From the NCBI GenBank assembly GCA_903894155.1, contig CAITPF010000441.1, forward strand, positions 1-40,814: a stretch of 40,814 nt of DNA, read 5' to 3'. This stretch comes from an uncultured beta proteobacterium (GTDB lineage: Bacteria > Pseudomonadota > Gammaproteobacteria > Burkholderiales > Burkholderiaceae_B). The position numbers were made by a program, and so were the translations under genes. The notes beneath the pieces were generated by a model. It was given only the letters and a program-made list of their open reading frames with translations. It did no database searches and was not told the origin of the DNA. Each line of letters starts with the position of its first letter. Within the stretch, counting starts at the first letter, position 1. This document shows positions 32,498-40,443 of the stretch, in pieces.

Positions 32498-33934
32498 CTA
32501 GCCCTTAAGGTTCGTGTCGATACGGGTTGGTGACTGGATCGCGTTGATCAGCTTTGCGCAGGATTCCTGATGTTCAAAGCCCTTGAGAATGTTCCAGCTG
32601 TCACGAATGCGCTGCGGTTCGATGCCCGCGCCTTCGAGCAGGCTCATGTACTTGCTTTCAATATCGTGCCACTCTACACCGCGTGGGCCAGATCCGCGCG
32701 GCGCTTTGCAGGTGCTTTGGACGATTCGCCCGTCTTTGAGGTGAATGATGACGGTTCCCCCATGACGGTGCGGAAATCGATCCGGCAGAGGCGGGGGGGC
32801 GGGATCAAACTGAACCTTGTCCTGCAAGGCGGCGATGACGGGATCGCACATCTTTTGCTCGTCCATGTGCTGCCAGCCAAACTCCCCGTCGGCGATCGCG
32901 GCAGCGACGAAGTATTGCAAGCTATGGGCTGCATCGACCAGGTTTCTCGGGTGCGGGTCGCCCTTGAAATTGGTCCATTGCACGGCCGCGGAAATCACGA
33001 TTTTCTCAATATTGGCCGGATCCGTTGATGCGAGTTTCGCGGCGTCGGCTGCGGCCTCGGCCGTGGCATGGAAGGGATGCGCGCCGGGCATCAGCTTGAT
33101 CGCCATATCCGTGACGATGTCCCAATCCTTCCCGAAATCCAGCAGGATCTCGTCGATGGATTGGGCGCCCATCGCGGATAGAAACCCGCGGGGCTTTTCA
33201 AAAACGCCGAGTTCGCCGGTAAATCCCTTCGCCGCAGCATCCACGGCCTGGATGCCGATCATGGCGGCGTTGCCTGCGTGATATTCCCGCGCACAACTCG
33301 TATCGGCGGAGATGGCCATGCCGCCGATCGATGTTGCCGCGAGTGAAATGGCGTGGGCGATCTGCCGTTCGGACAGGTTCAGCAAGACGCTTGCTGCAAT
33401 GACTGCCCCGAACACCGTGGACACCGAGCCGTGAAATCCACGTTGCATGCGCCCGGGCGTCAGCGATTCATCGATGCGACCGGCGATTTCGTATCCCAGC
33501 ACCATGGCCTTCAGGATTTGCTCGCCCGATGCACCGCATTTTTCGCCGACCGCCAGGGTGACGGTACTGACGATGGTTCCGATATGCGCGATGCTTCTCA
33601 AATCGCTATCGTCGGACGCCGCGGCATCACTGGCCACAGCGTTCACGCGTACGGCTCTGGATATTGGGAGCCTTGTGCCGTTGAACCATACTGTGGCGAC
33701 GGGCGTGCCGGCGTCCGTAAGCTCCAGGTTGCGGATAATCGCAGCCGACTCGATTTCATATCCCATCGCGGCGCTGGCGATCGTACTGGCCAGGCTCATC
33801 TTTGCGCGCTCGATCGCCAGCGGGGACACGGGTTGGGACTGATGGCCGATGACGAGTTTTGCCAGGCTTTCGGATAAATACATTTCAAATCCGTCGATGC
33901 AAGGTTCTGGGTTGTGGTCTGCCGTTGGAGGCAT
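32498..33934 (-). CDS. MmgE/PrpD family protein (2)
   Basis: A 478-aa MmgE/PrpD protein, first gene of the eight-gene operon. Family features: ERAKMSLASTIASAAMG, VNAVASDAAASDDSDLRSIA, HIGTIVSTVTLAVGEKCG, MVLGYEIAGRIDESL, GFHGSVSTVFGAVIAASVLL and EYHAGNAAMIGIQAVDAA. Longer than the paralogue at 14080 and clearly divergent from it. The family catalyses hydration/dehydration or decarboxylation of tricarboxylate-like substrates; here it may act before the hydroxyacid dehydrogenase encoded downstream. Followed by the Bug gene after 43 bases. Confidence 0.9.
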   Translation of the reverse strand: MPPTADHNPEPCIDGFEMYLSESLAKLVIGHQSQPVSPLAIERAKMSLASTIASAAMGYEIESAAIIRNLELTDAGTPVATVWFNGTRLPISRAVRVNAVASDAAASDDSDLRSIAHIGTIVSTVTLAVGEKCGASGEQILKAMVLGYEIAGRIDESLTPGRMQRGFHGSVSTVFGAVIAASVLLNLSERQIAHAISLAATSIGGMAISADTSCAREYHAGNAAMIGIQAVDAAAKGFTGELGVFEKPRGFLSAMGAQSIDEILLDFGKDWDIVTDMAIKLMPGAHPFHATAEAAADAAKLASTDPANIEKIVISAAVQWTNFKGDPHPRNLVDAAHSLQYFVAAAIADGEFGWQHMDEQKMCDPVIAALQDKVQFDPAPPPLPDRFPHRHGGTVIIHLKDGRIVQSTCKAPRGSGPRGVEWHDIESKYMSLLEGAGIEPQRIRDSWNILKGFEHQESCAKLINAIQSPTRIDTNLKG

Positions 33935-33963
33935 GCGTTTGTTGTGCGGCGCAGCAATTTGTT

Positions 33964-33980
33964 ATTGATTTATGCTCAAT
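33964..33980. promoter_or_regulatory. small dyad in the divergent MmgE/PrpD - MFS promoter region
   Basis: ATTGA (33964-33968) and TCAAT (33976-33980) form a short inverted repeat in the 121-base AT-rich gap between the operon start at 33934 and the MFS gene at 34056. The spacing resembles LysR-type half-sites (T-N11-A), but no LysR gene is adjacent. Weak evidence. Confidence 0.25.
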
Positions 33981-34055
33981 GCGTGCCGGACTTTAGGGCG
34001 ATATTACTAGTTTGTCTGCAAAATAAAGTTTATTGATGCCACGATTGGCCCACGC

Positions 34056-35264
34056 ATGAACAACGTGTTCGACTCAAAAGGAAAGATCCCCTCCGGCATC
34101 TGGGTGCTCGGTTTCGTGAGCATGCTCATGGACGTCTCTTCGGAGATGATCCACAGCCTGTTGCCGATGTTCCTGGTCGGGGCGTTGGGCATTAGCGTCT
34201 TCACCGTCGGGATCATTGAAGGGTTAGCACAAGCCACGGCGCTGATCGTCAAGGTCTTTTCCGGCGCGCTCAGCGATTATCTTGGCAAGCGCAAAGGGTT
34301 GGCGTTGCTCGGCTACGCCCTGGGCGCGATTACCAAGCCGCTGTTCGCCATCGCGTCGGGCGCGGGTCTTGTCATCGCGGCGCGGCTCATCGATCGAGTC
34401 GGCAAGGGTATTCGTGGCGCGCCGCGCGATGCGCTGATCGCAGACCTCGCGCCGCCCGGGGTGCGTGGCGCCGCGTTTGGCTTGCGTCAGGCTTTGGATA
34501 CGGCGGGTGCCTTTCTTGGGCCGCTGCTGGCTGTAGGCCTGATGCTGCTTTGGGCTAACGACTATCGTGCCGTTTTCTGGGTCGCCGTGATCCCCGCCTT
34601 CCTGGCCGTTGCATTGTTGCTGTTTGGCGTGCAAGAGCCTGAGCGGGGCGCGAATGCCCAGCGAACAAACCCAATCAAGCGGGAGAATCTTCGACGACTT
34701 GGGGCATCTTTCTGGTGGGTCGTCGCCATCGGCGCCATATTTGCGCTGGCGCGATTTAGCGACGCATTCCTGATCCTGCGGGCGCAGCAATCGGGCGTGT
34801 CTGTCGCACTAGTCCCACTGGTGATGGTTGCCATGAATCTCGTTTACGCCGGGTCGGCCTATCCCTTCGGCTGGCTTTCCGATCGCATGAGCCATGCGAA
34901 GTTGCTTACCCTGGGACTGATCGTACTGATTGCCGCCGACCTGGTGCTTGCCAATGCGAACGACTGGTTAACGATCCTCGCTGGGATGGGACTGTGGGGG
35001 ATACACATGGGCATGACCGAGGGCCTTCTGGCGACGATGGTCGCGGACACCGCCCCCGAGGATCTTCGCGGAACCGCGTACGGAGTTTTCAACGTAATCA
35101 GTGGTGTCGCGATGCTGATCGCAAGCGGAGTCGCAGGATGGCTGTGGGACCGAAACGGGGCGCAAACGACCTTTTATGCGGGCGCTGCCTTTTCCCTGGT
35201 CGCGTTGCTTGGGCTTGCGCTTCGAGGCTCTCGGTCGAAGGAAGCCCCGGGCAACTCTGCCTGA
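34056..35264 (+). CDS. MFS transporter
   Basis: A 402-aa major facilitator with about 12 membrane segments in two halves. The first cytoplasmic loop reads GALSDYLGKRKGLALLGYAL, matching the MFS A-motif region, and RLIDRVGKGIRGAPRDALIA with GLRQALDTAGAFLGPLLAVG is a well-conserved stretch of one drug/metabolite MFS subgroup. The second half has the equivalent YPFGWLSDRMSHAKLLTLGL and GIHMGMTEGLLATMVADTAP. Divergent from the MmgE/PrpD operon, so it could export or import a related compound; substrate unknown. Short hydrophilic C-terminal tail. Confidence 0.92.
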   Translation: MNNVFDSKGKIPSGIWVLGFVSMLMDVSSEMIHSLLPMFLVGALGISVFTVGIIEGLAQATALIVKVFSGALSDYLGKRKGLALLGYALGAITKPLFAIASGAGLVIAARLIDRVGKGIRGAPRDALIADLAPPGVRGAAFGLRQALDTAGAFLGPLLAVGLMLLWANDYRAVFWVAVIPAFLAVALLLFGVQEPERGANAQRTNPIKRENLRRLGASFWWVVAIGAIFALARFSDAFLILRAQQSGVSVALVPLVMVAMNLVYAGSAYPFGWLSDRMSHAKLLTLGLIVLIAADLVLANANDWLTILAGMGLWGIHMGMTEGLLATMVADTAPEDLRGTAYGVFNVISGVAMLIASGVAGWLWDRNGAQTTFYAGAAFSLVALLGLALRGSRSKEAPGNSA

Positions 35265-35341
35265 TGCTGATTTTGTCCAGGTAGTCGCGCTCCTGCGCCC
35301 TGTCAGGTTCACTGGTGGTCAGTGACTTGTAACAACCAACG

Positions 35342-35360
35342 ACTTTGTACTTGGTAAAGT
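35342..35360 (+). promoter_or_regulatory. dyad just before the antitoxin-like gene
   Basis: ACTTT (35342-35346) and AAAGT (35356-35360) form an inverted repeat with a nine-base centre directly abutting the ATG at 35361. Its position would suit autorepression by the helix-turn-helix protein encoded next. No convincing promoter boxes are visible. Confidence 0.3.
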
Positions 35361-35693
35361 ATGCCACTTATGACTACTAAGACTAAGGCTTCAATCCGAA
35401 TATTGGAAGCCGTACGGGACAAGACTGCGGATTTGTATCGTCTGGGTTTTATCGACAAGCGCACGCTGCAGAAACTCGGCGGGTTTTGCATTGAGCCGAT
35501 CCCCACCTATGACAGCACGCGAATTCGCGCTTTGCGAGAACACTTGAAACTTAGCCAGGCCGTGCTCGCTTCAGTGCTGAATACAAGCCTATCCACTGTG
35601 CGCAAATGGGAGATCGGGGATAAGCATCCCAGTGGCCCTTCGCAGAAGCTGCTCCACCTGCTGGAGCGTAAGGGGTTGGAGGCTGTGCTTTAA
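35361..35693 (+). CDS. NadS/HigA-like helix-turn-helix antitoxin, no adjacent toxin
   Basis: A 110-aa DNA-binding protein. The C-terminal half is an Xre-type helix-turn-helix with the NadS/HigA2 pattern: IRALREHLKLSQAVLASVLN, TSLSTVRKWEIGDKHPSGPS, then QKLLHLLERKGLEAVL. The N-terminal half (RILEAVRDKTADLYRLGFID, KRTLQKLGGFCIEP) also fits that family. Such antitoxins normally lie directly after a RelE/HigB-like toxin gene. Here the 96 bases upstream (to the MFS stop) and the 105 bases downstream hold no toxin, so it is an orphan or a solo regulator. ATG 35370 is an alternative start. Confidence 0.85.
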   Translation: MPLMTTKTKASIRILEAVRDKTADLYRLGFIDKRTLQKLGGFCIEPIPTYDSTRIRALREHLKLSQAVLASVLNTSLSTVRKWEIGDKHPSGPSQKLLHLLERKGLEAVL

Positions 35694-35712
35694 GCACCGA
35701 TTCGGCAGGCGA

Positions 35713-35766
35713 TTGAACATGACTATGCGGCCAAATATGTAAAGCCACGTCACCCACAGCGTGACG
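35713..35766 (+). promoter_or_regulatory. putative promoter with overlapping dyad before the cycloisomerase-like gene
   Basis: TTGAAC (35713-35718), 17 bases, TATGTA (35736-35741; weak), then a perfect dyad CGTCAC (35748-35753)/GTGACG (35761-35766) with a seven-base centre. The dyad sits at the expected transcription start and could be an operator, or a hairpin ending the upstream antitoxin transcript (no T-run). Confidence 0.35.
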
Positions 35767-35798
35767 ACACTCGACAAGAAATATTTCAGGAGGCACTC

Positions 35799-37151
35799 AT
35801 GGCATCCACTGTTCTCGACTCCATTCTGTTTCGCGACTCGTTCGGCACGCCGCAGATGCGCGCCGTATTCGACGATCGTGAACTGATCCGCAAATACGTT
35901 CAGGTTGAGGTGGCCCTGGCGAAGGCCGAGGCACGCTGCGGCGTGATCCCCGAGGCCGCGGCGAAGGATATCGCCGAGCGCTGCAACGCTGACACGCTCG
36001 ATTTCGATTTGTTGCGACAAGAGACCGAGATCGTCGGGTACCCCATTCTTCCGCTTGTCCACCAGATCGCCAAACAGGCTGGCGCATCCGGCGGCTACGT
36101 GCACTGGGGCGCGACGACACAGGACATCATGGACTCCGCCGTTGCGCTGCAGTTACGCGATGGCCTGGACATCGTCGAAGCCGACATCAGGGCGCTTCGC
36201 GCCATACTGGCCGGGCTGGCACGGCGCTACCGCGATACGCCGATGGCGGGCCGCACGCACCTGCAGCAGGCGTTGCCCGTGACGTTCGGCTACAAGTGTG
36301 CGATCTGGCTCGACATGTTCGATCGCCACGCGCAGCGGCTCGCCGAGGCACGACCACGGGTGCTGGTGGGTCAGTTTGCCGGGGCCGCCGGCACGCTTGC
36401 GTCTCTGGGTGGCAAAGGGCTTGAGGTTCAGAAGGCCATGATGCTGGAGCTGAGGCTCGGCGTACCGGTTTCGACCTGGCACGTTGCACGCGACGGATTC
36501 GCCGAGGCGATCAACTTGCTTGGCCTCATCACCGGTTCGCTGGGAAAGATCGCGTACGACGTGATGATCATGGCTTCGAACGAATTCGGGGAGCTCTACG
36601 AGCCCTTCGTCAAGGGACGCGGCGCGAGCAGCACGATGCCCCAGAAGCGCAATCCGATCTCAAGCGAGTTGATGCTCGCCTGCGCTAAGGGCGTGCGTCA
36701 ATCGGCTGGCCTGATGCTCGATGCCATGGTCCAGGATCTGGAGCGCGCGACGGGCCCCTGGCACGCGGAATGGATTGCGATACCCGAGGCGTTCATCCTT
36801 GCCGCGGGCGCACTGCATCAGGCAAGGTTCATGCTGGGAGGCCTCATCGTCGACGAGGCTGCGATGGCGCGCAACCTCGACTTGACCAAGGGGCTGATCG
36901 TTGCCGAGGCCGTGATGATGGGGTTGGCGCCCATGATCGGTCGACAGGAGGCGCACGACGTTGTCTACGACGCCTGCCGCGTTGTCAACGAGAAGGGCGG
37001 GCGGCTCGCAGATGTGCTCAACGCGATGCCTGACGTTTCGAGCAGGCTCGATCCGAAGCTGATCGAACGCCTGACGGATCCGGCCAACTATCTCGGCATG
37101 GCGCCACAGATGGTCGACCAGGTGCTGGCAAGCTCAGCGAAACTGAACTGA
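35799..37151 (+). CDS. adenylosuccinate lyase / 3-carboxymuconate cycloisomerase (PcaB)-family enzyme
   Basis: A 450-aa member of the fumarase/aspartase superfamily. Features: FGTPQMRAVFDDRELIRKYV with VEVALAKAEARCGVIP, GYVHWGATTQDIMDSA (catalytic His segment), MAGRTHLQQALPVTFGYK, and the superfamily signature GRGASSTMPQKRNPISSEL. Length and the HWGATTQD segment fit PcaB-like cycloisomerases or related C-N lyases better than purine-pathway PurB. AGGAGG lies five bases before the ATG. A CMD-family (PcaC-like) gene exists 10 kb away in another operon; the two activities are consecutive in protocatechuate breakdown, but no other pca gene is present, so another lyase substrate is possible. Confidence 0.88.
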   Translation: MASTVLDSILFRDSFGTPQMRAVFDDRELIRKYVQVEVALAKAEARCGVIPEAAAKDIAERCNADTLDFDLLRQETEIVGYPILPLVHQIAKQAGASGGYVHWGATTQDIMDSAVALQLRDGLDIVEADIRALRAILAGLARRYRDTPMAGRTHLQQALPVTFGYKCAIWLDMFDRHAQRLAEARPRVLVGQFAGAAGTLASLGGKGLEVQKAMMLELRLGVPVSTWHVARDGFAEAINLLGLITGSLGKIAYDVMIMASNEFGELYEPFVKGRGASSTMPQKRNPISSELMLACAKGVRQSAGLMLDAMVQDLERATGPWHAEWIAIPEAFILAAGALHQARFMLGGLIVDEAAMARNLDLTKGLIVAEAVMMGLAPMIGRQEAHDVVYDACRVVNEKGGRLADVLNAMPDVSSRLDPKLIERLTDPANYLGMAPQMVDQVLASSAKLN

Positions 37152-37156
37152 TTCGC

Positions 37157-37216
37157 GGCAGCAGCCTGGCTGCCCGCCAGCCCGCTAACGCGCTAGCCCA
37201 CCAACCTGCCAACCTG
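37157..37216. repeat. stuttered GC-rich stretch with a small hairpin after the lyase gene
   Basis: In the 110-base convergent gap, GGCAGC (37157-37162) pairs with GCTGCC (37169-37174) around a six-base loop. It is followed by GCTA/TAGC and an exact tandem duplication of the octamer CCAACCTG (37201-37208, 37209-37216). The hairpin may end lyase transcription; the stutter looks like replication slippage. Confidence 0.35.
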
Positions 37217-37261
37217 CCTGGCGCGGACGTTCGAATATTGGCAAGCGTGATGAGGCGCTTG

Positions 37262-37822
37262 CTAGCTCTTCTCAAGCATGATCTTTCTGATCTGTTTGCC
37301 GCCGATGTTGTATTCGACTGCCGCGTAGACCAGGCAGTGGAGAATGATCAGCCAATAGATGAAGGCGATGATGGCGATCAGTTTCGGATCGGCGTGCTCA
37401 AAGGCCAGCATTGAATTGATAAACCCTTTGTGATGCACCAGGCCTTCCATTCCCTTTTCCAGAACGCTCAGCAGCAAGACCACCGCGAGATAGACCAGAG
37501 AGTGCGCGAGCAGGGAAAATATCAGCGGATATTTCTTCTTCAGGCCCATCGGGAAAACCAGTTCGGCGGTGATCAGGAACTTGGCAATAATCGCGGCCTT
37601 GAGGGCGATGAACAAAAAGGTATAGGCCGGCAGTGCCTGCGCCATGCCGTTGGCCTCGAGAAGCGCGCTGGTATAGAGGTTGATTGCGTAAAACCAGATC
37701 CAGAAATAGAAGGTAAAGAGGATGAACTTCTTCACCTCGTGCAACAGGCCGTGCTTGAACGACTCCTTGCGCGTCATGCCGGGCGGCGTGCCTGGCGTGG
37801 CAGACTTTCTGGTGTGCCCCAT
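37262..37822 (-). CDS. small integral membrane protein of unknown function
   Basis: A 186-aa protein with four likely membrane segments: ILFTFYFWIWFYAINLYTSA, YTFLFIALKAAIIAKFLITA, LIFSLLAHSLVYLAVVLLLS and LIAIIAFIYWLIILHCLVYA. The N-terminus (MGHTRKSATPGTPPGMTRKE) and C-terminus (GGKQIRKIMLEKS) are basic and should face the cytoplasm. I do not recognise the family. ATG 37822 was chosen; an upstream TTG at 37921 would add an unlikely prefix. It follows metE by 161 bases on the same strand but is separated by a repeat that may end metE transcription. A possible relation to metE is not supported by anything else. Confidence 0.72.
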   Translation of the reverse strand: MGHTRKSATPGTPPGMTRKESFKHGLLHEVKKFILFTFYFWIWFYAINLYTSALLEANGMAQALPAYTFLFIALKAAIIAKFLITAELVFPMGLKKKYPLIFSLLAHSLVYLAVVLLLSVLEKGMEGLVHHKGFINSMLAFEHADPKLIAIIAFIYWLIILHCLVYAAVEYNIGGKQIRKIMLEKS

Positions 37823-37936
37823 GATCGTTGGTTCCAACATGCCACCAGGACAAATCAGCAACTGGTCCCCGCGCATTGTGCGCGGGGGCAGGATCAGTCC
37901 AGATTGGCTTGCTATGGACAATATAGCAAGAGTCGC

Positions 37937-37971
37937 TGGCGATCGCCGAAACCGTTGGCGATCGCCGAAAC
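37937..37971. repeat. two direct copies of a 16-base repeat containing a palindrome
   Basis: TGGCGATCGCCGAAAC occurs at 37937-37952 and again at 37956-37971 (19-base period). Each contains the ten-base palindrome GGCGATCGCC, so the two copies can also pair with each other as a stem with a nine-base loop. It lies immediately after the metE stop (37984) on the minus strand and could serve as a transcript end or a protein site. No T-run. Confidence 0.5.
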
Positions 37972-37983
37972 TTTACCTGCGCG

Positions 37984-40326
37984 TTATGCCCGGCATTCCA
38001 TTGCCGTTTCGGCCGCCCGCGCGTTGGCATGAGGCTCGAACAGCCCTTTGGCATGAGCCTCGCGCAGTGCCTTGGCCGCCGAGACCATGTTCGTGAGCGC
38101 GGGGATCACTTCGTCCCAGGTGCGCGTCTTGAGCCCGCAGTCCGGATTGATCCACAGGCGTTCGGCCGGGATGCGGTCGGCTGCCTTTTTCATGAGCCCG
38201 ACAATTTGACTCGCGCTTGGGATGTTGGGCGAATGGATATCGTAGACGCCCGGCCCGATCTCGTTGGGATAGTGATACGTGTCAAACGCGTCAAGCAGCT
38301 CCATGTCGGATCGCGAAGTTTCGATCGTGATGACATCCGCGTCCATTTCCGCGATCGACTCAATAATGTCGTTGAACTCCGAATAGCACATGTGGGTGTG
38401 AATTTGTGTGTCGTCCCTGACCCCGTTTGCGCAGATCCGGAATGACTCGACCGCCCAGTTTAAATAGTCACCCCATTGGGAACGACGCAGCGGTAATCCT
38501 TCACGCAGCGCAGCCTCGTCAATCTGGATTACGCGAACGCCGGCCTTTTCGAGATCCAGGACTTCCTCCCGAATCGCCAGCGCGAGCTGGTAACACGTGG
38601 TGGACCTGGGCTGATCATCACGAACGAAGGACCAGTTCAATATGGTTACCGGGCCGGTCAGCATTCCCTTCATCGGCTTGGTCGTCAATGATTGCGCGTA
38701 CGTGATCCAGTCGACGGTCATGGATGTTGGCCTGGTAATGTCTCCAAACAGGATCGGTGGCTTCACGCAGCGCGATCCGTAGGACTGAACCCAGCCGAAC
38801 TGGCTAAACGCATAGCCGTCGAGTTGTTCGCCGAAGTATTCGACCATGTCATTGCGTTCGGCTTCGCCGTGCACGAGAACATCCAGCCCGAGCGCCTCCT
38901 GCTCTCGCACGCAGCGTTCGATCTCGGCCTGCATGGCCAGGTGGTATGACGCTTCGTCCAGCTTCCCTGCCCGGAACTGGCTTCTGGACAGGCGGATTTC
39001 GCTTGTCTGTGGAAATGAACCAATCGTCGTGGTCGGAAAGGGCGGAAGCTTGAGCAGGGCCGCCTGTTTGGCTGCTCGCTCGGCGTGGGCGCTCGAGCGC
39101 GCACCGAGAGATGAATCGATATTTTCAATCGCGGCCTTGACCTCGGACTGGTGTACTCGCCTGGATTCATGCCGGCCAAGCATCGCTGCCGCGTTGGCGA
39201 CCAGTTCTTCCTGCACGGAAACCCGACCAGTATTCAATGCCTTGGCAAGCAGCCGAAGCTCAACGAGTTTTTGAACGGCAAACGAGAGCCAGGACTTGAT
39301 CTCGGCATCAAGCTTACGTTCGCTGGCCAGATCGACCGGCACGTGCAATAACGAACACGACGGCGCGATCCAAAGCCGGTTGCCAAGTGTGCGGTGAATG
39401 GGTTCAAGCCAGTTCAGGGTGGAATGAAGGTCGGTCTTCCAGATATTGCGGCCGTTAATCACGCCCAGTGAAACAACCGCATGGTCGGGTAGCAGACGAA
39501 TCGCCGCCTCGACTTCTTCGCGTGCGTTGATGGCATCAAGGTGCAATCCCTGTATGGGCAACTTGCAGGCGATAGGCAGGTTTTCCTTGAGTTGGCCGAA
39601 GTAGGTCGCGAGCAGTATCCTGACCTTCCCGGTGTTAAGGGCCTTGTACGCCGTTTTGAACGCGTTCTGCCAATTTGTGTCGAGCTCCGTGACGAGAATG
39701 GGCTCATCCATCTGCACCCAGTCAACGCCATGCGCTGCAAGCGCGTCAAGCAACTTCGCGTACTCGGGCAGCAGCCGGGGAAGTAGACCCAGCCTGTCCG
39801 AGTTGTCCTTGCACTTGCCCAGCCAGAGGTAGGTGAGCGGCCCGATGATGACGGGCTTGGCTTGCACGCCAGTGCGCCGAGCCTCTGCGAGCTGCTCCAG
39901 TAGCGGGGCCGCGTTCAGGCTGAACTCGGTCGAAGCGGCACACTCCGGGACGATGTAGTGGTAGTTCGTGTCAAACCACTTCGTCATTTCGCCGGCGTGC
40001 ACGCAGGAGCAGACAGAGTCCCCGGCAGATCGCCCGCGGGCGACACGAAAATAGCGATCGACATCACTGCCGCCGTGCGCGTTGACCCGCTCGGGAGCGT
40101 TGCCAAGCATGAAACTCGCGTCAAGCACCTGGTCGTAGAACGAGAAATCGCCGACAGGGACGTAGTCCAGATCAGATTGCAGCTCCCAGTGATGTTTGCG
40201 CAGTCGTGCGCCGCATGATTGCAGTTCGGCCAGCGGCGCTTGCCCGCGCCAATAGCTTTCCAGCGCGAACTTCAGCTCACGGTTTGCGCCAATGCGCGGG
40301 AATCCAAGGTTGTGGGTCGATGCCAT
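37984..40326 (-). CDS. metE: cobalamin-independent methionine synthase
   Basis: A 780-aa MetE, which transfers a methyl group from methyl-tetrahydropteroyl-glutamate to homocysteine to make methionine without vitamin B12. N-terminal half opens [20 protein letters not shown], and the catalytic C-terminal half has [44 protein letters not shown] and [10 protein letters not shown]. Zinc ligands are all present: His645, Cys647, Glu669 and Cys730, matching E. coli His641/Cys643/Glu665/Cys726 with a four-residue offset. The C-terminal tail is slightly extended. ATG 40326 has GGAAG about eight bases upstream. It is divergent from metR, the usual arrangement, with operator-like palindromes between. 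Confidence 0.98.
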   Translation of the reverse strand: MASTHNLGFPRIGANRELKFALESYWRGQAPLAELQSCGARLRKHHWELQSDLDYVPVGDFSFYDQVLDASFMLGNAPERVNAHGGSDVDRYFRVARGRSAGDSVCSCVHAGEMTKWFDTNYHYIVPECAASTEFSLNAAPLLEQLAEARRTGVQAKPVIIGPLTYLWLGKCKDNSDRLGLLPRLLPEYAKLLDALAAHGVDWVQMDEPILVTELDTNWQNAFKTAYKALNTGKVRILLATYFGQLKENLPIACKLPIQGLHLDAINAREEVEAAIRLLPDHAVVSLGVINGRNIWKTDLHSTLNWLEPIHRTLGNRLWIAPSCSLLHVPVDLASERKLDAEIKSWLSFAVQKLVELRLLAKALNTGRVSVQEELVANAAAMLGRHESRRVHQSEVKAAIENIDSSLGARSSAHAERAAKQAALLKLPPFPTTTIGSFPQTSEIRLSRSQFRAGKLDEASYHLAMQAEIERCVREQEALGLDVLVHGEAERNDMVEYFGEQLDGYAFSQFGWVQSYGSRCVKPPILFGDITRPTSMTVDWITYAQSLTTKPMKGMLTGPVTILNWSFVRDDQPRSTTCYQLALAIREEVLDLEKAGVRVIQIDEAALREGLPLRRSQWGDYLNWAVESFRICANGVRDDTQIHTHMCYSEFNDIIESIAEMDADVITIETSRSDMELLDAFDTYHYPNEIGPGVYDIHSPNIPSASQIVGLMKKAADRIPAERLWINPDCGLKTRTWDEVIPALTNMVSAAKALREAHAKGLFEPHANARAAETAMECRA

Positions 40327-40384
40327 GATGCGCGCTTCCAGTGAATGCTTCTGATGAGTAACGATTGGCATCCTAAAGGCATCA

Positions 40385-40438
40385 ATCCATGAAGACTAAT
40401 GCTATTGTTGAATGAATTCATTAATAAAATTCATGGAT
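40385..40438. promoter_or_regulatory. MetR-type operator region between metE and metR
   Basis: The 117-base metE-metR gap contains a perfect inverted repeat ATCCATGAA (40385-40393)/TTCATGGAT (40430-40438). Between its arms sits a perfect 12-base palindrome AATGAATTCATT (40411-40422). Several TGAA and TTCA half-sites (40409, 40413, 40417, 40430) occur, as in the known MetR box TGAA-N5-TTCA, although the exact five-base spacing is not met. MetR binding with homocysteine as co-activator is the expected control. Confidence 0.6.
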
Positions 40439-40443
40439 GAGTC

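Noticed and set aside
37937-37971. HIP1 octamer (GCGATCGC) as a sign of cyanobacterial origin
   Set aside because: Only a local pair of copies; all genes around are proteobacterial in type.
40327-40443. Riboswitch (SAM or cobalamin) upstream of metE
   Set aside because: The gap is short, AT-rich and dominated by MetR-like palindromes; no riboswitch core or terminator stem is visible.
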